A stretch of DNA of 64,000 bases from Chaetoderma sp. LZ-2023a (GCA_034401795.1 CM067367.1:53464269-53528268); one strand, 5' to 3'. Positions 11,501 through 21,496 are shown, numbered from the stretch's first letter. Notes: generated by a model not told the origin, from the sequence alone. A program made the numbers and translations.

Positions 11501-12815
11501 TCAGTAATTTTAGCTTCATGGTCAGTAATTTTAGCTTCATGGTCAGTAATTTTAGCTTCATGGTCAGTAATTTTAGCTGCTTGGTCAGTAATTTTAGCTT
11601 CATGGTCAGTAATTTTAGCTGCTTGGTCAGTAATTTTAGCTTCATGGTCAGTAATTTTAGCTTCATGGACAGTAATCTTAGCTTCATGGTCAGTAATTTT
11701 AGCTTCATGGTCAGTAATTTTAGCTTCATGGTCAGTAATTTTAGCTTCATGGTCAGTAATTTTAGCTTCATGGTCAGTAATTTTAGCTGCTTGGTCAGTA
11801 ATTTTAGCTTCATGGTCAGTAATTTTAGCTTCATGGTCAGTAATTATAGCTTCATGGTCAGTAATTATAGCTTCATGGTCAGTAATTCTAGGTGCTTGGT
11901 CTGTAATTTTAGCTTTATGGTCAGTAATTTTAGCTTCATGGTCAGTAATTTTAGCTTCATGGTCAGTAATTTTAGCTGCTTGGTCGGTAATTTTAGCTTC
12001 ATGGTCAGTAATTCTAGGTGCTTGGTCTGTAATTTTAGCTTTATGGTCAGTAATTTTAGCTTCATGGTCAGTAATTTTAGCTTCATGGTCAGTAATTTTA
12101 GCTTCATGGTCAGTAATTTTAGCTGCTTGGTCAGTAATTTTAGCTGCTTGGTCAGTAATTTTAGCTTCATGGACAGTAATTTTAGCTTCATGGTCAGTAA
12201 TTTTAGCTTCATGGTCAGTAATTTTAGCTTCATGGTCAGTAATTTTAGCTGCTTGGTCAGTAATTTTAGCTTCAGTGTCAGTAATTTTAGCTTCATGGTC
12301 AGTAATTTTAGCTGCTTGGTCTGTAGTTTTAGCTTCATGGTCAGTAATTTTAGCTTCATGGTCAGTAATTTTAGCTTCATGGTCAGTAATTTTAGCTTCA
12401 TGGTCAGTAATTTTAGCTTCGTGGTCAGTAATTTTAGCTTTATGGTCAGTTTTTTTAGCTTTATGGTCAGTAATTTTAGCTTCATGGTCAGTAATTTTAG
12501 CTTCATGGTCAGTAATTTTAGCTTCATGGTCAGTAATTTTAGCTGCTTGGTCTGTAATTTTAGCTGCTTGGTCAGTAATTTTAGCTTCATGGTCAGTAAT
12601 TTTAGCTTCATGGTCAGTAATTTTAGCTTCATGGTCAGTAATTTTAGCTTCATGGTCAGTAATTTTAGCTTCATGGTCAGTAATTTTAGCTTCCTGGTCA
12701 GTAATTTTAGTTTCATGGTCAGTAATTTTAGCTTCATGGTCAGTAATTTTAGCTTCATGGTCAGTAATTTTAGCTTCATGGTCAGTAATTTTAGCTGCTT
12801 GGTCTGTAATTTTAG
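8563..12815. repeat. 21-bp minisatellite array, ~202 units
   Basis: The unit AGTAATTTTAGCTTCATGGTC repeats in tandem for about 4.25 kb. Recurrent variants are GCTGCTTGGTC, GCTTTATGGTC and GGTCTGTAAT. Because 21 is divisible by 3 and most units lack stops, long frames stay open on both strands. The plus frame from 8497 reads VSNFSFM per unit; the minus strand reads MKLKLLT. Whether it is ever translated is unknown. The array ends about 24 bases before the CDK10 exon at 12840. A ~1 kb block inside it is duplicated (near 8650-9725 and 11510-12565). Confidence 0.95.
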
Positions 12816-12839
12816 AATCTTGTTGTGTATTTTTTCCAG

Positions 12840-12892
12840 AGCGACTGCTGAAGACTGCTTAGAGAATTCATATTTCAAAGAGAATCCTCATC
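12840..12892 (+). CDS. CDK10: CDK10 exon (RATAEDCLENSYFKENP)
   Basis: A 53-bp exon after TTTTTTCCAG, ending CATC|GTAAGT. With two bases from the previous exon it reads RATAEDCLENSYFKENPH, against RATAGDCLESSYFKEKPLP in vertebrate CDK10. The minisatellite frame reads into this exon without a stop, so intron retention would not terminate translation here. Confidence 0.92.
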
Positions 12893-13028
12893 GTAAGTAA
12901 TAACCAGCACTATAAAAACATGAGGGAAATGGGATGTATACATATAGACTGTTAACACTTTGGCCATTATTCTGTACAATTTCTGACTTAGTGATACAAC
13001 TTTGTAAATCAATATTGATACAGAGAAC

Positions 13029-14073
13029 TAGGGCTGCGTGATATACCGATACCATATTTAAGACCGATATCATGCACTGACGGTTTCATAACCTATTATA
13101 AAAAATGAATATCGAAAAACCGAATATGAACATATTTTCGGTTTTTCGTATCAGGATTGTTAAAAGTAAAAGATTCTAACGCGCATGAAAATCGTAATGA
13201 ATAATAATGGCCATACTGTCCATTAAGCTACGTTCGGGGCAACTAATAATTGAACGTGGCCCCAATTGCGCATATTGTGTGACTCCATGTAACTCGCTAT
13301 ACGCCGAGAGAAATCAAGCAGCGAATTAATTAAATCAATATCCACTCGTCTTTTGTCTGGTAGTCTCAGATAAATTTGCAATATAAAACACAATACTAAC
13401 GCGGGAATTTGTCATTGAAGTTTGTATCGGGGAAAACATTTCTAAGCAACGGCATCCATTTTATTTACGTCACTGGCTAATTAACATAATGCAAAGTCGT
13501 CCCAAAACTAAATCGCCCGAATGCATAAAAATCTCGCCAATAAATATAATGCTGAATACATTTTGCTGATTAAGATATAATTTTAAATAAAAGAATTACT
13601 GAAACCGTTTTTAAAACGTTATCTTCTATACACAATATCATATTAACTTATGAAATTCGCGTTAGCAAAATATTACAGTTAATATTTTCTTCAAGGCATG
13701 AATTGGAAATGAAAGAAGAAAGGGAGATAATTACATCATAATTAATTACAATCGCGTGATTTACGTCTTTTTGCAACCTGTTTTGCTGATTTATGATTAA
13801 TTTTGACAAAATAAACGATGTTTATTTAACTGTGTTTAATATTTAGGCGGTCTAATTACTAATCTCACTCCTGCGATGATATTATAAGGTATATTAAGCT
13901 TTAAAGGCGTAAAACGTTACGAATGTATCAGGGCGTGAAAATACGTTCTGTTTTCGTGCTAATTTTTATCATTTAAATTTTTTGTTTCATCTCCATAAAA
14001 CTGATATTCGGTTAAAACCGATATGAAGTCATATCGAAACCGATATGGCTGTAAGCCAAACCGCGCAGCCCTA
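13029..14073. mobile_element. Non-autonomous hAT-type DNA transposon
   Basis: The termini TAGGGCTGCGTG (left) and CGCGCAGCCCTA (right) are inverted. They are flanked by the exact 8-bp target duplication CAGAGAAC at 13021-13028 and 14074-14081. The sub-terminal regions also mirror each other (ATATCGGTTT/AAACCGATAT). The TAGGGCTG terminus and 8-bp duplication are hAT hallmarks. No transposase frame is visible in the 1045 bp. Confidence 0.88.
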
Positions 14074-14163
14074 CAGAGAACTTATATTTCCCTGAAGCTT
14101 GGTCGCTGATAATGACGAGTGCATTGTATGTGTCGTGATGTTTTATCACTGATTATATTTCAG

Positions 14164-14245
14164 CCTGTGAACCAGAACTAATGCCGTCATTTCCACAACA
14201 TAGACTGAAGCGTAAAGTTGCTAATGACAACAAACCAGAAGAGAA
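14164..14245 (+). CDS. CDK10: CDK10 exon (CEPELMPSFPQHRLKRK)
   Basis: An exon after TATTTCAG with donor GAA|GTAAGT. It reads P-CEPELMPSFPQHRLKRK then VANDNKPEE, against PCEPELMPTFPHHRNKR in vertebrate CDK10. If the donor is not used, the frame reaches TAA at 14247-14249, giving a protein ending KPEEK, about the length of human CDK10. Both endings are possible. Confidence 0.88.
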
Positions 14246-14399
14246 GTAAGTGTAACCGAGCTACAGCTACAGTGCCAGATCGGGATCTGGTCTATCACTC
14301 AAGTATCAAATACGTGACATGTTAACTGACATTGCAATCAAAATGCTGTAGCCCAATCATGAAACTCGAAGTCTGTCACTGAAGTGTACAAATTGTAAG

Positions 14400-14474
14400 A
14401 AAGTGTACAAGTTTACAATTTAATAAACATTATGTTGCATTTTGAAAATAAACTGATTGGGAGCTGTTGCTGCC
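14400..14474. repeat. Left half of MITE-A split by DIRS-1
   Basis: TTAATAAACATTATGTTGCA followed by TTTTGAAAATAAACTG and GAGCTGTTGCTGCC is a diverged left arm. The matching right arm, TTAGTTTCAAAATATTCAAC, is found after DIRS-1 at about 21525-21545. Confidence 0.7.
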
Positions 14475-14667
14475 TTTCACTTCAAGAGTATACTTACCTC
14501 CCTAATACTTTTGATATTGCTAAATATTGGCTTTCACTCAATAAACACTCAGATTTAAAACAGTTAGGTGCCCCTACTGGGCAGGGAGTCAGAGCGTAGT
14601 CTGGCGGATGCCAGCCCCACCACCGCGCATGCGCAGACTAGCACTTTCTCTTTGCTAGATTATTGGC
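14475..14667 (+). repeat. DIRS-1 left inverted terminal repeat
   Basis: From TACTTACCTCCCTAATACTT to GATTATTGG the sequence is the near-exact inverse of 21281-21455, including GCGCATGCGCAGACTAGCAC. The outermost bases TTTCACTTCAAGAGTA are unique to this end and reappear inverted in the internal complementary region. Confidence 0.92.
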
Positions 14668-15574
14668 AGAGAGATCACACATGTCTTTTTGTGCAAAAGC
14701 TTTTTCTTACTCTTAAACTGTTTAAGTGGTGTTATTTTGGAGTGATAGTCACTGATTTGGATGGCAGGAAGGATCACTTCGCCAAAGGGGGACTTAGGAC
14801 CTTTAAATCAGGTGACTTCTAGTAAAATTAGCGAGTTTTTCTTCCCGGTGTATTGTGTTTCCGGGACTCGCGTTTACCGTGATAAGCGCCTTGGTTAGTT
14901 GGTTTATGTCAACTCGGTGCTACCTAAGGCTAATTTCTCTTTCTGTTTATGTCCACAGGTCTGTATGACGCTAGGTGGTGGCATCACAGCAGCAGAGAGT
15001 TAGTTTTCTCTCCACCATGGTTCCATTTCCTACTAACACTGTTAGGTTATCTAACCAAATGAAAAATTATGTCCAGTGAGTTGGAGGCCTAGTATAAAGG
15101 TCTTCTCACTTTGCCCTCTTGATCCAATTCCTTCCCCATGAGGTGGAGAGAGTTAAGCGGCGTGCAGATGGTGGAGTTCTCCGGTTCGTCACGTTGGATG
15201 GTTTGTCTATACAAAGTGTCAGGTATCTAGTTATTGATAATGTGGTGATGTTAATTATAGTAAGCAAAGGGAGATAATTAACATTTTTGCCAGAAAAGAG
15301 TTATCTATATGTATCTGATGGTTGTGTAGTCGACGTATCCATTCAGCATACAATTCGTCCTTGCACTTGGATGTTTTGTTGGGATCGAATTTTTCCTGTC
15401 ACGGGATTAATGACGTCATAATCAGCCTGGCTATGTATTTATCAGCAATTCAAGTCGCTATGCTGGTTTCTGATGTATATTGATCTTTATGATCGTTTTC
15501 CTTCTCTTTGAGTTGGTTTGAGTGTCTAAGCTTAACTAGTTTGCTCATACTCCTTGTCCTTTGCCCTGTTTCAG
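14668..15574 (+). other. DIRS-1 5' untranslated region
   Basis: No conserved frame is seen. The region ends in a pyrimidine-rich CCTGTTTCAG (to 15574) just before the Cys-rich Gag start. DIRS-2 has a similar TCCGTCTTTTCAG at the same place, so a 3' splice site and a spliced leader are possible. Confidence 0.55.
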
Positions 15575-17629
15575 GGACCGGGTTGCGCGTCCTGTGGACG
15601 TTTTCTACATGATAAGTTCTGGCCTCATCTTTGCTATCAATGTAGCCCTTGTGGTCCCTTGGCTAATTGTGACATATGTAAGCACTGGGGGGGCGAGTTA
15701 ATGTCCGAATTCTTGTGCTGCTTACAGGCGACGGACAAGGTGGTAGAGGAGGAGAAGAAGAAGAAGCGGAAACGAGAGGTTGTAAGTAGGAAGGGTAAGG
15801 GGAAGGTCTCGTCCGCGGTGGATATGGAGGCCTTCCGGACCGAGATGTTGGGAGAGATGAAGAGGACAATAAAGGATTTGGTTCCAGGGTTGCTTCGTGG
15901 CATGCTTCCTGGACCAAATCCTTTACTGTCCTCATCATCGGCTTCGGAGCAGGTAATCCCCGCCTCTGGATCGGTTTTCCTTAGACCGCTTCCGTTGTTC
16001 GACGATTCAGAGGTGGCCCCATTAGAGGGGGCGTTCCACGACCCTGGCAGCAGGCTTATTGCCGCGCCGAGAGGGGACCGTGGACGGTTGTCGCTGGAAC
16101 CCGCGGGCTGCTTATCAGTCCAGGGGTATCCGCACGCCGCGGTGGCCAGTACCTCCTATGGCACCGTTCCTGGTCAGCCCGGGTTAGCTCTCTTTGCTGA
16201 CCCGGGGTCTAATCTTTCTGACCAGGGTGATGAGGATTACCTGCTAGGGTCGCCGTCTGACGACGTGGACATGGATGAAGACGTTTGTGCTCCCCTCGCG
16301 GGGAATACAGGCGGCTTCTTCCACGGTTTTACTCACCCTGGAGTAGAGTCCGCGGCTCAGGTGGTGGCCCAGGGCGCTGCTGATGGCCAGCGGTACCGCA
16401 TACCTCGGCTTGCCGAGGGTGTTGCTGGTGCTGGCCGGGCCCGTGGTGGGGCGGTATATACCCCGCGCTCTGCCACGGTGCCTGCTCCTGGTCAAACCAG
16501 TGATATTGTCATGCCGGTGCTGTCAGGCCCGCATGTTTTCCCTGGCTTGCCAGGTGTATCAGCGTACCCGCCGTCAAGCTCTGCTGCTTGCGCTCAGGAG
16601 GAAGACGAAGGACCCCGTCTTGTAGAGCGCTCGCAGTTAGCCACGGAGGAGGATTGGTCTGACGCTTGCCAGTGGTTGGTGAGCGTTAGGCCTGATCTGC
16701 CCGTGGAGCAGTCGGCTAGCCAGCGTGACCACAGGCCGTGGTTAGCTGGGAAACCGACTGCTAACGCTATGCCTTCTCTGCCGCTGGCGGAGCATGTCGT
16801 TGACATGTTCAAGGCGGCGGAGTCGTCCATTAAGTCGAGTGGACGTCTCGCGAAGGCCCCTCGCGAGGTGGCCAGGCGTTGTCGCATCGTGCTCCTGGAT
16901 TACCAGCGGTACGGTGTGGTACCCAAGCCCAGCGTGGATGACCGCGCGGCTTTGGGTGAGGATGCGCGGCCAGGCTCCCGCGTTGCGTTCGGCGAATACC
17001 GCGTTGCGTGATGCGGAGGAGAGTGGGAGGGCTTCGATTGCCGCTCTGTCCCACGTCTCCCAGCTGTTACAGGGGGTAGTAACGGCATCCGCATCGCGCC
17101 AGCCAAGTCCGGTCACAGTCCAGCGAGCCATCCAGGATGGTATTAACCTGGCGCTGGACTGTATGACTCGGGCGGTGACCAGGAGTGTCCGGGCAAGATG
17201 CACGTTTGCCCTGGACAATCTGTGCCCGTCTCAGGACCTGTACAATAGGCTACTGCGTACGCCTATGACGGGTCCTGGTCTTTTTGGAGGTGAGGGATGT
17301 CGGCACCTCCAGGAGACGGTCACCCTGGTGAATAACCAGAGGGCGCTGCGCGAGCAGTTTGAGGTGCTGCGTCGTGCTAACGTTCGCGCCGCGGCCCCTG
17401 CGTATCGTCCCCTGCAGGCTCGAGGTGGTGCTGGCCAAGTCAGAGGCCAGCCACCGTCGCAGCGTCGGCCTCGGCCGCGTGCGATTCGGCCAGCAGCGAG
17501 GGGGGCGCAGGTTCCTCAGGCGCCGTCAGCCAGGCAGCCGCCCGCGCACCAAGGTGCGCGCGGGGCGGGGCGGGGCGCGCGAGGATCTGGGCGTGGTTAT
17601 CGGTCCTGCCAGGACGCTTACCGCGGTAA
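15575..17629 (+). pseudogene. DIRS-1 Gag-like protein, frameshifted
   Basis: Structural protein frame of DIRS-1, one frame to about 16990 and then a second. The N-terminus holds a Cys-rich motif (15584-15688). Next come a Lys/Glu-rich segment, a low-complexity middle, and a conserved part with AEHVVDMFKAAESSIKS and DRAALGED. After the frame change it reads RSANTALRDAEESGRA, HVSQLLQGVV, PSPVTVQRAIQDGINLALDC and an Arg/Gly-rich tail (RGAGRGARGSGRG) suited to nucleic-acid binding. DIRS-2 has the same protein unbroken over this point and about a dozen more residues between GEDTRPGSR and RSANAALRD, so DIRS-1 has a small out-of-frame deletion near 16985. No ATG precedes the Cys motif in frame; the start may be supplied by splicing. 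Confidence 0.82.
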
Positions 17630-19740
17630 GAACCACTCCGGTGTGTATGGCGACGGAGACAGTGCCGCTCTTGCATGCCTCGTGTCCACCGCGGTCCCTA
17701 GGTGGACCGGTGGGAGGCCGGCTAGCCGACCACATGCAAGAGTGGGAACGGTTAACTCAGGACCGTTTAGTCTTGCGATGGCTTTCCGTCGGGTATCATC
17801 CAGAGTGGATGACAGGCCCGCCGTCGCGACTGTCTCTAGTGCCAGTCTGGACTCCCATTCCGAGAGATCCAGAGCAAAGGTTGTGTATCGAGGAGGAGAT
17901 AAATTCCCTCGTACAAAAGGGAGCTGTTCAGCCGGCACAAAGGTGTCCGGGCTTCTATTCAACCCTGTTCTTAGTAACAAAACGCACCGGAGGGTGGAGA
18001 CCGATTCTCAACCTCAAGCCATTGAACAAGTTCATCGAGACGCCCAGTTTCAAGATGGAAACGGTGCGCTCGGTGTTGGCGGGGTTGGAGAGGGGGATGT
18101 GGACAGCGTCGATAGATTTGAAGGACGCTTATTTCCACATCCCCATCCACGGGAGTTTCTGTCGCTTCCTGAGATTTGCATTCCAGGGCAGACAGTGGGA
18201 ATTCAGGGTGTTGCCCTTCGGAATTTCCACGGCTCCTCGGGTTTTCACCCGTGTGGTTCTTGCGATCACAGCATACCTCCGCAGGAGAAGCATAGCAGTC
18301 CACACGTACATAGACGACTGGCTGTTGAAAGCGCACACCCGGGAAAGTTTGTCGGCCAATCTGGAGATTGTTTTGAAAACTCTCACAGACTTAGGCTGGA
18401 TGATCAATTTCCCGAAATCAGAGCTGACTCCATCCCAGAAGTTTGTTTACCTGGGGATGTTCTTCGATCTAGAGACAGGATATGTTTATCCTACTCAGGA
18501 GAGAGTTCAGAAACTCATCTCATTAATTCAGTCAGAGTGCGACAGTCGTCATGTCCTGGCACGGGTTTACTTGAGAATGCTGGGGTTGATGGTTTCATTG
18601 GAACCAGTCATTCCTCAGGCCGCCTTACGCAGGCGGCCGATCCAGTTATTTCTCATGACACAATGGACCCAGAGTACAGGTTCGCTGGACTCGAATGTGT
18701 CAGTGTTGGCGCCTCTGATTCACCACCTGCAATGGTGGTTGAATACAGAGAATCTCTTGCCGGGGGTTTTGCTAACCCCTCCCCACCCTCAGGTGACTGT
18801 GTATACAGATGCATCGATGGAGGGCTGGGGAGCTTGCCTGGAAGAGTCCACGATATCAGGGCTTTGGAATCTGGAACAGTCAAAGGAACATATAAATCTA
18901 CTGGAGCTAAAAGCAGTAGTCCTGGGCCTGGAACATTTCTTACAGAAAGTTCAGGGCAAGATTGTTCTTATTCGTTCAGACAACTCAACAGTTGTGACTT
19001 ACATAAACCGCCAGGGCGGAACGAAGTCGCCCAGTCTCTGTATGATGACATGGAAACTGCTTTGTTGGTGTCTGGATCACCAGATTACCTTGAAAGCAGT
19101 TCATATTCCGGGAAGGTTAAACCTGCTAGCAGACTCATTGAGCCGAAGGATGAGTGTTTTACCCACGGAATGGCAACTAAATCAATGTGTGGCGGATCGT
19201 CTGTTCGACCATTGGGGGAAACCCAACATCGATTTGTTCGCAACGAAGAAGAATGCGAAGATGACGACGTACGTCTCTCCGATTCCGGATCCAAGCGCTT
19301 TCGCAACAGATGCGTTAGCTATCAGCTGGGGGAGTATGTATGCATACGCATTCCCTCCAGCAATCCTGATTCCAAAAATTCTTCAGAAAATCAGACAAGA
19401 GGAATGCCAAGTGCTTCTGATCGCCCCGGATTGGCCAAGCCGATCATGGTATACGGATCTGCTGGACCTTCTGGTCTGCAATCCGGTTCCTCTGCCTCTG
19501 ATGGACGATATTATCTTCCAGGGCAAGGCCCTTCACAACAATCCGTCAATGTTCAGATTGACTGCGTGGATGTTGTCAAGGAATCTAGAATTAAGGAGGG
19601 CTTTTCTGAGCAAGCAGCCATGTTTATGGCCAAAGCCAGGAGGGGGTCAACCTCCAGAGCATATAATTATAAAATCAACAGATTTGCAGAATGGTGCTCA
19701 AAAAGATGTATTGATCCAATGGATTCATCTATTCAAGTAG
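17359..19740 (+). CDS. DIRS-1 reverse transcriptase-RNase H-methyltransferase-like protein
   Basis: An open frame of about 793 codons in the +1 frame relative to Gag; the first sensible ATG is at 17647 (MATETVPLL). RT: GGWRPILNLKPLNKF, SIDLKDAYFHIPI, LPFGISTAPRVFTRV and the catalytic YIDD at about residue 317 (18307-18318). RNase H: TDAS (Asp about 484), LELKAV (Glu), SDNSTVV (Asp) and the late LADSLSR (Asp). The C-terminal part, NIDLFATKKNAK through PDPSAFATDALAISW to AYAFPP, resembles the adenine-methyltransferase-like domain described in DIRS elements, with FPP in place of NPPY. It copies element RNA. How it is expressed from an overlapping frame (frameshift or re-initiation) is not shown. 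Confidence 0.93.
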   Translation: MRCCVVLTFAPRPLRIVPCRLEVVLAKSEASHRRSVGLGRVRFGQQRGGRRFLRRRQPGSRPRTKVRAGRGGAREDLGVVIGPARTLTAVRTTPVCMATETVPLLHASCPPRSLGGPVGGRLADHMQEWERLTQDRLVLRWLSVGYHPEWMTGPPSRLSLVPVWTPIPRDPEQRLCIEEEINSLVQKGAVQPAQRCPGFYSTLFLVTKRTGGWRPILNLKPLNKFIETPSFKMETVRSVLAGLERGMWTASIDLKDAYFHIPIHGSFCRFLRFAFQGRQWEFRVLPFGISTAPRVFTRVVLAITAYLRRRSIAVHTYIDDWLLKAHTRESLSANLEIVLKTLTDLGWMINFPKSELTPSQKFVYLGMFFDLETGYVYPTQERVQKLISLIQSECDSRHVLARVYLRMLGLMVSLEPVIPQAALRRRPIQLFLMTQWTQSTGSLDSNVSVLAPLIHHLQWWLNTENLLPGVLLTPPHPQVTVYTDASMEGWGACLEESTISGLWNLEQSKEHINLLELKAVVLGLEHFLQKVQGKIVLIRSDNSTVVTYINRQGGTKSPSLCMMTWKLLCWCLDHQITLKAVHIPGRLNLLADSLSRRMSVLPTEWQLNQCVADRLFDHWGKPNIDLFATKKNAKMTTYVSPIPDPSAFATDALAISWGSMYAYAFPPAILIPKILQKIRQEECQVLLIAPDWPSRSWYTDLLDLLVCNPVPLPLMDDIIFQGKALHNNPSMFRLTAWMLSRNLELRRAFLSKQPCLWPKPGGGQPPEHIIIKSTDLQNGAQKDVLIQWIHLFK

Positions 19741-20585
19741 TAGCTGATTTCCTCTGTCACCTCTATGATGCCTATAGCCTCAAGCCTAACTCTATTGCTG
19801 GTTATAAGTCAGCATTAATGTCTTATTCCTTGCTTGGCTAAGAGGGGAAGTGATGAAGTAAATACATTAAATGTATTAATTAAAGGCATGGGCAATCTAA
19901 GACCAAGGAATCCACCTGTGATTCCGTCTTGGAGTTTATCGCTAGTGCTTCAAGTACTAGGTGATAAGCCTTTTGAACCACTTAGTTCCATTTCTATGAA
20001 ACTATTAACACTGAAGACTGTGTTTTTAATTGCTGCGGCCTCGGCTAGGCGTAGGAGTGAAATTCATGCCTTATCAGCCGAGGATGACCGTTTTGTGGTT
20101 TCAGGGGAAGGCCTTAAGCTGCTACCTAGGATTAATTTCTTGGCTAAAAATCAGTCGTTGAAATATCCAGGTCAACCTATTATTTTGCCTGCTTTAACTA
20201 GATATGATCCTAATTCTAAAGCATGGTGTCCCGTCCGGGCGCTGCGCCGGTACAAACAACGTACGGCGGAGTGGCGCACCGACCAGTCAGCGTTATGGTT
20301 GTCATATATTGAACCCCATGGCAGGGCTTCTAAGGACACCATTTCCAGGTGGATTGTGGAATGCATTCAGTTTTGCCATAAATCCGCCACCGGGAAGCAG
20401 GTTGACGTGGCCAAGGCTCACAGTGTCCGCGGCGTAGTGACATCCACGGCCCTATTTAATGGGGTCCCTGTGGATGATATTATGTCGGTGGCTCAGTGGC
20501 ACTGTGAGTCAAGTTTTACAGACCATTATCTCCGTGACACCTCTAATCCTCTCGCCTTGTCGATTTTGAAAAAAATAACTCGGTT
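19446..20585 (+). pseudogene. DIRS-1 tyrosine recombinase, frameshifted
   Basis: Integrase of the element. It probably starts at MVYGSAGPSG (19446) in the Gag frame, overlapping the RT frame. SAM-like N-terminal part: RRGSTSRAYNYKINRFAEWC. The frame breaks near 19825 (TAATGTCTTATTCC, where DIRS-2 has two more bases) and resumes at AKRGSDEV. Catalytic region: ARRRSEIHAL (first Arg), AHSVRGV (His-x-x-Arg), VAQWHCESSFTDHYLRD (Trp/His and the nucleophile Tyr). A seven-A run near 20567-20575 appears to carry one extra A, which removes the stop used by DIRS-2 and runs the frame on to 20883. Confidence 0.88.
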
Positions 20586-21116
20586 TATATTTTTTGAGGA
20601 GGTTTTTCCTCATTACTTATATATTTCACAATTAATTTATGGAAACACCCACTTTTTTGGGCCTGCATCAGTCTTTACCAATGGGAAGATGATGTCAGCA
20701 GCCATTTCAACAAGGTCAGTCTTGTTCATGTGTTGTCCGTTGTTGATTGTATTGTCACGATTACCCGTTATTAATATGGTGATGGTTTGTGTATTTGTGT
20801 GGTTCATTGTTGAGAGTTACGAAAATGGAGCTTTTTCGTCTCTGTCCTGTAGTACATGGCACTTGTACGTAGAGAGCGTATAGGACATTGAGGTCAGTCG
20901 ACTCTTCCTCCCAGGAAGGAGGGGGGGGGAGCGCATATGACATTCGGTCATCTCTCATACATCGGTGGTGTTATCCGATGGTTAGTCAAATCCTGACTGT
21001 TTTTTCTTACAGTTTCAGAAGTTTAAGTGCCTTAAACGCAGAAAAGCGTATGGGGATGAGCTGGTCTTTTGACCTCGCCTCCCTCCCGCCAGATTCACTT
21101 TCGAATTCTGGCAATA

Positions 21117-21203
21117 TCAAAAGTATTAGGGAGGTAAGTATACTCTTGAAGTGAAATAAACGAAATCTAGGATTTCTTTTTTCACGAGAGAGTTGATACT
21201 TAC
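21117..21203 (+). repeat. DIRS-1 internal complementary region
   Basis: AAGTATACTCTTGAAGTGAAA is the inverse of the outer left ITR edge. It is followed directly by TAAACGAAATCTAGGATTTC, the inverse of the outer right ITR edge. In the DIRS model this sequence bridges the two element ends during circle formation. It fixes the ends at 14475 and 21496. Confidence 0.9.
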
Positions 21204-21280
21204 CTCCCTAGATACGGACCCGGCCTCTCCACCCCACAGAGGCTCGGTCTTCAGGCTCTTAATAGTTGCATGTGTGTCAG

Positions 21281-21496
21281 CCAATAATCTAGTCAGAGGA
21301 AGTGCTAGTCTGCGCATGCGCGGTGGTGGGGCTGGCATCCGCCAGACTACGCTCTGACTCCCTGCCCAGTAGGGGCACCTAACTGTTTTAAATCTGAGTG
21401 TTTATTGAGTGAAAGCCAATATTTAGCAATATCCAAAAGTATTAGGGAGGTAAGTATCAACTCTCTCGTGAAAAAAGAAATCCTAGATTTCGTTTA
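21281..21496 (+). repeat. DIRS-1 right inverted terminal repeat
   Basis: The inverse of the left ITR over CCAATAATCTAG to AGGGAGGTAAGTA, plus a private ~40-base outer edge ending CCTAGATTTCGTTTA that is complementary to the second half of the internal complementary region. Confidence 0.9.

Larger units (their letters stand above)
14475..21496 (+). mobile_element. DIRS-1, complete DIRS-order tyrosine-recombinase retrotransposon
   Basis: About 7.0 kb with the full DIRS layout. It has a left inverted terminal repeat (14475-14667), Gag, overlapping RT-RNase H-methyltransferase-like and tyrosine recombinase frames, an internal complementary region (21117-21203) and a right inverted terminal repeat (21281-21496). 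It shows no target duplication, as expected of recombinase-based integration. Gag and recombinase carry frameshifts compared with DIRS-2, so this copy is probably inactive. It sits in the CDK10 intron after 14245. Confidence 0.95.

Noticed and set aside
8563..12815. Tandem array as a CRISPR
   Set aside because: Units are contiguous without unique spacers and the DNA is eukaryotic.
8497..12900. Giant repetitive ORFs on both strands of the minisatellite as genuine structural proteins
   Set aside because: A 21-bp repeat without stop words leaves several frames open automatically; the plus and minus frames are equally long, which argues against any one being a gene. Kept only as an exon-extension question.
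16830..18336. Long minus-strand frames opposite the DIRS-1 Gag and RT
   Set aside because: Shadows of GC-rich coding sequence; no domain is recognisable.
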